Origin: Synanceia verrucosa
Taxonomy: Eukaryota; Chordata; Actinopteri; Perciformes; Synanceiidae
Length of the DNA: 64,000 nt
Assembly (NCBI GenBank): GCA_029721515.1
Contig: JAQQSB010001525.1
Span: 31,683-95,682 of the forward strand
Direction of reading: 5' to 3'
Shown here: positions 57,513 through 64,000 of the stretch, one piece after another
How positions within the stretch are numbered: the stretch's first letter is position 1
How the letters are laid out: each line of letters opens with the position of its first letter
Program-made: the position numbers and the translations under genes
Notes under the pieces: model-generated
The model's database searches: none
What the model was told of the DNA's origin: nothing
The model's input: the letters and a program-made list of their open reading frames with translations, nothing else

Positions 57513-58784
57513 TCAGTAGTAATCTACCAGCACTTGCCGTTTAGAATTAATTTCCAGAATAAAATCGTAACAGGCGTAAACAATCAGGGTGGTGGTGTGT
57601 GGCAAGGGGACTCTGAATCTCATTTCCAGTCTTAAATTCCCATTGGCTAAGGGAGACAAAGCATCATTGTCTTCACCGGCGGCTAGATTGAATACAAACA
57701 GCGAGTATCCGTCGTTAAAATCAGCGCGGTTGATGCTGAGAGGTATATCTTTCAAATGTCTTCCCGTGGCGAGAAACATGTTGTAAAATTCTCTGACCGC
57801 GATGCCCTGATCAAACCGAGGTTGAAAGGCCTTGGCTGGGACCTGTTTTCCATCCTGACAAAGGGCCAGATATTCCACGTCGTTGTGCCTGAAATTGAAC
57901 GGCGACAGGTCTCTTCTCCCCGTGAAGGCTTCATGGTGCACCATGCCCAGCACCACATATTTGGGCATGGCTCCTAAAAAGAGGTTCTCCTGGTTACATA
58001 CTTGCGAATTGGCGGGGATGGAGTACGTTTTCACATTGACGCGGGACAGCGGGTAGAGCGCGTTACCCTTGAGCAAAGCCGCAGCGTGGCCCAGGCGGAC
58101 GGCTGGTGACACGTTGACTTTTTTGACAAACAGCGAGGCCCCTAGTATTCTCACACGGTGAGTGGCGGCCTGCTGTCCCATGAGGCAGAAGGCGTCGCTG
58201 GCTCGGCTCAGTTTGATTCTCAAGTCCACCGAGTTCAAAAGCAACCTCTCGCAGAAAAATATATCCGCGTGGAGGGGGCCAAACAGCTGTACTTCCCTGG
58301 AATTGACGTATAGGGCTGCTCTAGCGGTGAGACCTCGGTTAGGACCGTTGTTAATGACGATAGAGTCCATAGCTCCTGCCGTGTCTTTGTAAAAAAGCCC
58401 CGCACTAAATTGACTCTCGAGCGTATTTCCAGAAAAGTTGAGCAAGGTTTCAATCATGGCTCGGTAGGGATGTGTAGGGCTAGACTGACTGAAAAACGTA
58501 TTCAGAGGATAATTGATGGGGCCCACGACCGCGTCGTTTATCAGGTCTGTGCCATCCTCATTGGTGATTTTGATGCGAAGATGCAGCAAGGTATCGTTCA
58601 GATCTAAATACCTCTCACCATCCCCAGGAATAAAAAACTCTATGGGTCCCCCATCTGTAATGGCTGCCAGAGGTAAAATCTCTGTGTAAGTTTTATCTTC
58701 GATAGACAACTGCGTCATAGGAGCTGAAAATAAATCCAGCTCTGCCAGGGTGCACTCGGGTGATTTTTGATGCAAAAGGGCCAT
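57513..58784 (-). CDS. Major capsid protein (double jelly-roll)
   Basis: 423 residues of the Polinton/adintovirus hexon-like family, which forms the trimeric capsomer. Recognised by the N-terminal ECTLAELDLFSAPMTQLSIE, IEFFIPGDGERYLDL, the central VRILGASLFVKKVNVSPAVR and the C-terminal NGNLRLEMRFRVPL. Near residue 95-105 (YPLNTFFSQSSPTHPYRAMIE) the spacing looks about a dozen residues shorter than in relatives as I know them, so a small in-frame deletion is possible. An A-rich leader immediately precedes the ATG. The frame is otherwise intact and sits just upstream of the protease, as usual. Confidence 0.92.
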   Translation of the reverse strand: MALLHQKSPECTLAELDLFSAPMTQLSIEDKTYTEILPLAAITDGGPIEFFIPGDGERYLDLNDTLLHLRIKITNEDGTDLINDAVVGPINYPLNTFFSQSSPTHPYRAMIETLLNFSGNTLESQFSAGLFYKDTAGAMDSIVINNGPNRGLTARAALYVNSREVQLFGPLHADIFFCERLLLNSVDLRIKLSRASDAFCLMGQQAATHRVRILGASLFVKKVNVSPAVRLGHAAALLKGNALYPLSRVNVKTYSIPANSQVCNQENLFLGAMPKYVVLGMVHHEAFTGRRDLSPFNFRHNDVEYLALCQDGKQVPAKAFQPRFDQGIAVREFYNMFLATGRHLKDIPLSINRADFNDGYSLFVFNLAAGEDNDALSPLANGNLRLEMRFRVPLPHTTTLIVYACYDFILEINSKRQVLVDYY

Positions 58785-58816
58785 TTTTTAATTATTATTT
58801 TTTTTTTCCCCTCTGG
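58785..58816 (-). promoter_or_regulatory. A-rich leader before the capsid gene
   Basis: On the minus strand the 25 bases before the capsid ATG are almost all A and T, with an A9-A10 run and AATAATAATTAAAAA up to the start codon. Confidence 0.5.
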
Positions 58817-59254
58817 TTAAAAGATGTCGCCAGACTGAGCGGTAGACTTCCTCTTCTTTGACCGGCTTCTCGCTACTGATTTCTTCTTTTTACGTTCCCC
58901 GTGTTTTTTAGGCATTGTGAGCACACGCTCTCCCGGGGGTCTCTTCCTCAGTCTACGTGATAAGACCATAATCCCCCCTGAGCCCTCCTGATTTTTACCC
59001 ATTTGGGTTATTTTTCCCGTCGCTTCTTTTATCACGTCAGAGGCAATGTGACTCGCAGCTGATTTCAGATGAGGCTTGGCGATGGCAAAACCTTTTTTCA
59101 GCAGAGGGGACACAAATCTGAACAATTTTGAGAAAATGGAGCCTATCCCTCGACCGTACATAACGGGGGCTCCGTAAAAACCGGGTAAAGCTCCTCCCGC
59201 TTGACTTTCATAATAGTTTATAAAACGATGAGGATCCTCTCTCAGATGAGCCAT
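58817..59254 (-). CDS. Small basic virion-type protein
   Basis: 145 residues. The N-terminus has GALPGFYGAPVMYGRGIGSI followed by an amphipathic stretch FSKLFRFVSPLLKKGF, and the C-terminus is strongly basic (RKRPPGERVLTMPKKHGERK and KKKKSVARSRSKKRKS), probably a nuclear and DNA-binding signal. Its position between penton and capsid genes and its composition suggest a minor virion protein like adenoviral pVI/pX. That function is inferred, although such proteins are regular in Polintons. Intact. Confidence 0.75.
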   Translation of the reverse strand: MAHLREDPHRFINYYESQAGGALPGFYGAPVMYGRGIGSIFSKLFRFVSPLLKKGFAIAKPHLKSAASHIASDVIKEATGKITQMGKNQEGSGGIMVLSRRLRKRPPGERVLTMPKKHGERKKKKSVARSRSKKRKSTAQSGDIF

Positions 59255-59277
59255 TTTTTTTTTTTTTTTTTTTTTTT
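59255..59277 (-). promoter_or_regulatory. Homopolymer A tract as intergenic leader
   Basis: On the minus strand the penton stop TAA runs directly into about 21 consecutive A's that end at the ATG of the next gene. The tract is the whole intergenic space. Confidence 0.7.
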
Positions 59278-60048
59278 ACAGATGGTGTAGAGAGGCTGCC
59301 GGTTTAAAGTGAAGCTTCACAATACTCTTGCCGTAGACAAAGTCCACAAACCTGTTGCGATCCGTTTTAATCTCAATGTGAATAGATTTAATATAACTTC
59401 TTGACACACGTACGTAATGTATGGTATTATACCTGATGCTCACCACATCTCCAAAATCACCTTTAACGTTCACGACACCCAGTAACGGTGAGTGACTGTC
59501 GCCGACCTGCTGATACTGAATGATGTCTGTGTACACAAACAGATTATAAGTGCCGGTTTTGAGGTCACAGGGGTAGGGAGCGCTACGGTTGGAGAGGGTC
59601 CACCACTCACCCGCTTTTAAGCCTAGCATGTAGGCCAAGGGGGCGTATGTGCGGATTCTGTGCTGACCATTGCCTTTAAAATCGATACACTTTGTCACGC
59701 TGTTGTAGGAAGCACCGGCGGTCGCGTCAGATTTTCTGAGGGCAGGCACAAGTTGGTCCAGGAGCTCTTTAGGTTTGTCATAGTATCCTCCCCGGCTAAA
59801 TTTTTGAATCACCAACGGCTGGGATTCCTCCGTCACTTTGTTCACCTCAAAATAGGCATGATCCGCTTTTAGAGTATACCAGGTGTGGGGTAGATGATTT
59901 CACACAAACCTACCACCCACTCTCCAGTCAGTTCGATGCCCTTGGCCAGGTCCACCGTATAACTAGAACTGATGTTACCTTTATACACTTCTTTACAGGC
60001 ATTGGACGGGAGGGTCACGTAAAACCCAACGTCAGCCGCCGCCGCCAT
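59276..60048 (-). pseudogene. Penton (minor capsid, single jelly-roll), one frameshift
   Basis: ATG at 60048 begins MAAAADVGFYVTLPSNAC and runs in one frame to a stop near 59880. The rest of the gene, 189 codons from the Met at 59845 and recognisable in that frame from about 59895, continues one base out of frame, consistent with loss of one base in a C-rich stretch at about 59888-59895. The later part has FVYTDIIQYQQVGDSHSPLL and ends VKLHFKPAASLHHL. Opening and ending are those of Polinton pentons, which occupy capsid vertices. Without the frameshift it would be of normal length. Confidence 0.85.
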
Positions 60049-60085
60049 GATGACTAATCCTAATCCTTCACCGCAGCTGCTTTTT

Positions 60086-61175
60086 TTATATGTGTTTCAG
60101 ATCAGAGGTCTTAACCCAGCTGTTGAATTTCTCTGGCCAGTTTTTCCAGCGTACCAAAACCTGTTTTTCACCTCGCACCGTACGTCGTCGTTTCAATACC
60201 TCCTCCACAGCATAAGTCCTGTTCTTGTCCATCTTTACTTTTTGCAATTCAGCCTCATAAAAGGAACCCTCAATGCTTTCCCCGTCATAATCTTGGAGTT
60301 TGTACACGGGAGGAGTGCGAGGAATGCCATCGACCACCGTAAACACTTCGTCCGTAAAACTCTGTTCATATTTTTTATCAAACACACCTCTCAACTTGGA
60401 GATTCTGACGAGATCGCCCGGTTTAAACTTCATTTTGACCGAAGCCCTGTGTCGGGTAGAAAATGTACCGTACAGATTTTGAAAAACTTGAGAGGCATTC
60501 TCAGAGGTCACTTGCATAGGAGCCATTTTTATACTTGAATGATAGCTGTGATTGTAGCTTTTCACCAAATCTTGTAAAATGTCGAGGTATCGTCTGGTGT
60601 TGTTGGCAGTAAAATATCTCCACATTCTAGTTTTTAAGGTACGGTTAAATCTTTCAATGACCGAGGCCTTCAGGTCGCTGGCTGTGGCAAATGCACAATA
60701 CTGTGTTTTTTCATTAAAGCTTCAAAACTCTTGTTGAAAAATTCCTTACCAGCATCCGTTTGTAGCTTTTCCGGGATTTGACTTTCTTTAAAGACTGACT
60801 CAAAGGCTCTCACCACCTCGGCGGCAGTTTTTCTCTTTAAAACACGAACGTAAGCCTTTTTGAAAATACATCTATCACCGTTAATAAATAATTAAACCCA
60901 TCATTATGTTCCGCCAGGGCTTGCATGTCACAAAGGTCAGCTTGAAATTGGTTTAAAGGCCTTGGAACAAAAACTCTGTTTCTGATAAAATGTGTTCTGG
61001 CGGGTTTGTGCAGAGTGTAGGCATCCTGTTCTGATAAAAAATCTTTGACATTTTCAAGTTTGACTTTTTTACCCATTTCATCTTGTACACCCTGACGGAG
61101 TCGTTCTGCTCCACCAAAGCTACCCGGATGGGCCGGATTGTAATACACTCTTTTCATGATCTGTTTCTCCATCAT
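60086..61175 (-). pseudogene. int: Retrovirus-like integrase with chromodomain, frameshifted
   Basis: The enzyme would insert the element. 61175-60837 starts MMEKQIMKRVYYNPAHPGSF and contains the first core Asp (FQADLCDMQ) and LTVIDVFSKRL. From 60836 to 60630 the frame changes at least twice; the second Asp (TDAGKEFF) and the catalytic Glu (VIERFNRTLK) are both visible but in other frames. 60625-60086 completes the protein: an SH3-like part (FKPGDLVRISKLRGVF) and a chromodomain at the end (EKQVLVRWKNWPEKFNSWV). The chromodomain could direct insertion to marked chromatin in related copies. Disabled here. Confidence 0.92.
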
Positions 61176-61289
61176 CCTACCTCCGGCTCACTCTCAGCTT
61201 TTAGTGAGGTTTTAGGGTTATTCATTTGTTTTTATTGTGACGAGGGTGCGCAATATGACCACACGAGACGGCGTCCGATTTAATTTCCT

Positions 61290-61778
61290 TTATTGAGAAG
61301 ACAGAGGGTTAAAATAATGGATAATATTTAAAGTGTGAATAAAAACAGACTGATTCAAATTTACTTGAATAACATGTTGTAAAATCATCAACTCGGTTAA
61401 AATATTTACAGGCAGATTATTTTGCAAACGGAGGGTCACCGTGTCCACAAACAAAGCAAACAGAGTGAGTAAATGACTGGGTTTTACATCAAAGGACTTT
61501 TGAAACATGTATTTTGCAATTTTTTCAAAAGTCTCTGAAAATCCTGATGCGCTCATACTCGCGATGGTTTGCACCATTTCTCCCCAGGTTGTATGTCCAG
61601 CTTGAAGACGCACTCTGTCCAGAATGATTTCCAGATGATGGACTGCAACATCGTCCTCAGTGTCTCTATGTTTCTGTGAAACTCGACGCTGAATAACTTG
61701 TGTTAAAAGCTCCGTCAATTGATGAATAGACGTCTGCCCGTTTACATACGCCACCGCTCTTCTCCAGGAATTTCCCAT
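61290..61778 (-). CDS. Accessory all-helical protein, possibly Bcl-2-like
   Basis: 162 residues from the ATG at 61778 (MGNSWRRAVAYVNGQ); a further in-frame ATG at 61814 lies within the end of the upstream gene and is less likely. The sequence is helical throughout. FEKIAKYMFQKSFDVKPSHL followed by LTLFALFVDTVTLRL resembles the helix 4-5 region of Bcl-2 proteins (BH1 position), but the hallmark NWGR is absent and no clear BH2 is seen. Anti-apoptotic Bcl-2 homologues are known in adintoviruses, which makes the idea reasonable. AATAAA on this strand at 61279-61284 follows the stop. Intact. Confidence 0.5.
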   Translation of the reverse strand: MGNSWRRAVAYVNGQTSIHQLTELLTQVIQRRVSQKHRDTEDDVAVHHLEIILDRVRLQAGHTTWGEMVQTIASMSASGFSETFEKIAKYMFQKSFDVKPSHLLTLFALFVDTVTLRLQNNLPVNILTELMILQHVIQVNLNQSVFIHTLNIIHYFNPLSSQ

Positions 61779-62649
61779 TTTAGCAGCTGGAAGACTCAAT
61801 TCCCACCCCACCATTCCGACACCATCTTCAGGGCTCCAAAGTCATTTGCAATCAGGTCCTCGTACATGTCACTGATGTCTTTCTCACCCCTTTCAGCTCG
61901 TGCAAGAGAGTCTCTGCCACAGCTTTGACTCTTCCGTCATCCTCTTGAATGTTGTACAAGAGCAACATGCGTTGGATCGAAGGAATGAATTTTGGGGTGT
62001 ACAACACCTTCATCATACCATGAAAATTGTTCAGGTAGAAGTCATCCTCCAGCACGTCCAAACACGGGTGTTCTCTCTGGCTAGGATGGTTGGTCTGACA
62101 TCCAAAGCAGCGCTCGCCCCTGTACTTGTAGAGAGTAGAGTTGAGCAGATGGAGCACGGCTGCTTTTCCCAGGCTGATGACTTTGAATGACATCCAGCCG
62201 TCAATTTCATCATTGAGAGTTTCCCCCTCTGGCTGAGAGCATGGAGGCGAGGAAGGTGGGGTCAGAGGTGAGGTTTCTTCTACCGCCTCAACCTCATTGC
62301 TCGAGTCAGATGGACAGGTCGCAGGTGGATTTTCCATGGGCATGTCTGTGAGGATATCATCCTTGTACAGCTTTAAAGGTACAGATGGAGAGTGGTGTGG
62401 TTTCACTCGCCCTCCTTCAGGAGGTGGTGTCGGTGGAGAAGTTAGTTCCCCGCTTCTGTGCTGCTGAGCTGGGGGTGAATGGGGCTCCGCTTGTCCGCAA
62501 AAGCTGTGTGGACAATCGCAGTCCAGGTCCTTTCCCTCCTCATTACCCGAGTCAGATGTGTAGCCTGCTGATGGAGAGGGACTGAGCTCCCGTAGGGGAG
62601 TCAATAAGGTAGCCATTTGTTCTCGAGCGGAGCGTCTGATGGTGTCCAT
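61778..62649 (-). pseudogene. Accessory gene with HPSQ zinc motif, frameshifted at the end
   Basis: The frame from ATG 62649 runs 265 codons. Residues 1-150 are Pro/Ser/Glu-rich, probably disordered, with acidic patches and the Cys-rich LDCDCPHSFC. Residues 150-250 form a compact domain with CFGCQTNHPSQREHPCL (C-x2-C-x3-H-x5-H-x-C), then DDFYLNNFHGMMKVLY and IQRMLLLYNIQEDDG. At about 61880 the frame shifts and ends at 61852; the neighbouring frame stays open almost to the start of the next gene, so the C-terminus was lost by a single-base change. I have seen this HPSQ domain type in Polinton proteins, but its function is not known to me. Confidence 0.65.
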
Positions 62650-62723
62650 GCTGTTTGCAGTCTTCCAAGCTTTGTCAGTCCTCCCACAACCGTCTCTCCT
62701 TTTATTGTAAAGAGGGGAGGGGT

Positions 62724-63458
62724 CTAGAAGGATAACTGTTTTTTTACAGCTACCACGTCATTCCAGTTACGACAGCTGCGAAACAGAGACGTAATGACGC
62801 CTTCTATTTCTTCCATCTTTTCCTTCCACACACGGATCGGGATGGCAATCAACGTGCGGAATACGCCGCAGTCTGAATTAAAACACTCCAAGACAAAGTC
62901 CTCTGTGGGCCCTTGCGAAGTCCTGAGACTGGCTCGGAAGAACCATCGACCTGAAACAGAGATTTTTGATTGCCAGACTGCGCTGCACAAGATCTTTTGT
63001 TGACTCACGTTGCCGGGATTCTCCACTCGGGCTTGTTTTGAGGGTATAGGAACTTCTTGATCCGCTGAATGACCCTTAAGACACAGACCCGGTATCACCA
63101 GCTGCAACACGGCCCAGTCGTTTGAGGTCAGCGTGGCTATGTCGCTCTCAGTGTTCCACCTTCATCCCTCTGATACAACCACAGCTCCCCCGTCTCATAC
63201 TTGACGGTTTGGGGGAGACTGCGTCCGACATAGAAACACCATGCTTTTCCTCGGAGCATCCGTGAGTGAGCCTTGCTCATGGTAGATGGTGACTGGGGTC
63301 TCACAAATCAGTGACATGGTCATTGGTCTAAGATTCTGCACCTCTTTCTCATTGGTATCAGGAACCAGATTGCCTGTATGCTGCTGCTGCTGCTCCTCTT
63401 CACACTCTGCCTGCTTCAGGGTGTCTTTAGAATTTGTGCGAGTCTTGTATCGAGGCAT
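62724..63458 (-). pseudogene. Right-end accessory gene starting in the TIR, frameshifted
   Basis: The start at 63458 (MPRYKTRTNSKDTLKQAE, then a Gln run) lies in the inverted repeat. The frame crosses into unique DNA and stops at about 63195. A second open stretch (63110-62724 and some codons upstream in that frame) carries LQLVIPGLCLKGHSADQEVP, WFFRASLRTSQ and IEGVITSLFRSCRNWNDVVA. Two frame changes between 63220 and 63140 separate them. Together they suggest one gene of about 245 codons. No family recognised. Confidence 0.55.
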
Positions 63459-63810
63459 GGTGATCTCAATGCTGTATGCAACAACGCCGCTCTTAATAAA
63501 GAGCGGTGTGGAGTAGTCCACACCCCCTTTGCTTTTCATTAATCCTCAGGCTACTACTACTCATAATGTGTTCTTTCATACATAGGTCGGGGTCCTGGGA
63601 TGTCAAGTACTATAAGAGAGCACCAGCCCGCAATTAATTCAAAGTGTCTACTGGTATATTCTGTCTTACATAGGTCACATGTCTGTCATGTGTCATGTTG
63701 GGGGGGGTCCACATGACTGTCACGTGTCACATGACTGTCACATGGCGGGGGGTCATAAATCACTAGGTCGTAAATCTTATTTTGACACATGATTATACAT
63801 ATATCTCTCT
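63283..63810 (-). repeat. Polinton right terminal inverted repeat
   Basis: Reverse complement of 42264-42796 with small differences, ending CATATATCTCTCT directly before ACTATA. Confidence 0.95.
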
Positions 63811-64000
63811 ACTATACATTTGCTCAGTATTTCTTTGCACAACTCCTTCTTGTTTGTATCATCTTGCTCACCTGCATGAAAGAGGATGAAAAGAACATTA
63901 AACCACACATGAAGCTGATTGCTTTTGTCACGGGTTCAAGTTCAAAATGAAAAACAAGCCATTATATCAGAGTATGGAACATTAGTTATGTCTTGTTTTA
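63811..64000. other. Host flank right of the Polinton
   Basis: Starts with the ACTATA duplication. All 190 bases to the window end also occur at 33540-33729. Confidence 0.9.

Larger units (their letters stand above)
42264..63810. mobile_element. Polinton/Maverick (adintovirus-like) element, 21.5 kb
   Basis: Bounded by inverted repeats (42264-42796 and 63283-63810) starting AGAGAGATATATGTATAATC and flanked by the 6-bp duplication ACTATA (42258-42263 and 63811-63816). Target duplications of 6 bp and AG...CT ends are characteristic of Polintons. It carries the diagnostic set: protein-primed family B DNA polymerase, packaging ATPase, adenain-type protease, double-jelly-roll major capsid protein, penton and a retrovirus-like integrase. 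Without the 6.7-kb Gypsy insert it is about 14.9 kb, within the usual size range. Several genes are inactivated, so this copy cannot move or replicate by itself. Confidence 0.96.

Overview
The window looks like repeat-rich accessory DNA from a ray-finned (teleost) fish genome. The signs are a spliced vertebrate-type CHMP6 (VPS20) gene relic, fish-type retroelements (BEL/Pao, gamma/epsilon-like endogenous retroviruses, L1-type LINEs, a Gmr1-like Gypsy element with integrase before reverse transcriptase) and a Polinton/adintovirus. No bacterial features are present. Only one plausible host gene is open: a 406-codon coiled-coil protein at 36735-37955. Almost everything else is mobile-element sequence, much of it nested.

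Layout. 1-2970 is AT-rich DNA with TA microsatellites and no supported gene. 2990-18480 is a minus-strand BEL/Pao retrotransposon (gag on the right, RT/RNase H on the left) split by a 10-kb endogenous retrovirus (ERV-1, 5268-15298; LTRs 472 and 467 bp, 4-bp target duplication CTGG). 18481-23916 is gene-poor. 23917-24280 repeats the BEL 5' region. 24290-27210 is a decayed minus-strand L1-type LINE. 27340-33479 is a deleted relative of ERV-1 (ERV-2) with the same unusual 36-bp tandem repeats in its leader. 33480-33729 is a near-exact copy of a Polinton terminus plus the DNA flanking the Polinton's right end. 33790-34225 is a solo LTR with target duplication CCGG. 34983-36290 is a broken, intron-containing CHMP6 copy, followed by the coiled-coil gene and LINE relics to about 41.1 kb.

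42264-63810 is a 21.5-kb Polinton (Maverick, adintovirus-like) bounded by about 530-bp terminal inverted repeats and a 6-bp target duplication ACTATA. Its left arm reads rightward: a spliced accessory gene, a protein-primed DNA polymerase and a packaging ATPase, followed past the nested Gypsy element by two virion-associated-type proteins. Its right arm reads leftward: adenain-like protease, double-jelly-roll major capsid protein, a small basic virion-type protein, penton, retrovirus-like integrase with chromodomain, and three accessory genes. The polymerase, ATPase, penton, integrase and two accessory genes are broken. The capsid protein, protease and small virion-type frames remain open.

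The ATPase is interrupted by a young, apparently intact Gmr1-like Gypsy element (48885-55577, target duplication GTCAT) whose single 1543-codon frame has the order Gag-PR-IN-RT-RNaseH.

The most notable items are the intact reverse-order Gypsy inside the Polinton, the spliced accessory gene with two dynein-light-chain (TQT) motifs, the loss of the polymerase's palm motif C, a possible Bcl-2-like accessory protein, genomic A-tracts directly abutting capsid-gene start codons, the shared 36-bp leader repeats of the two retroviruses, and the duplicated Polinton end 30 kb upstream.
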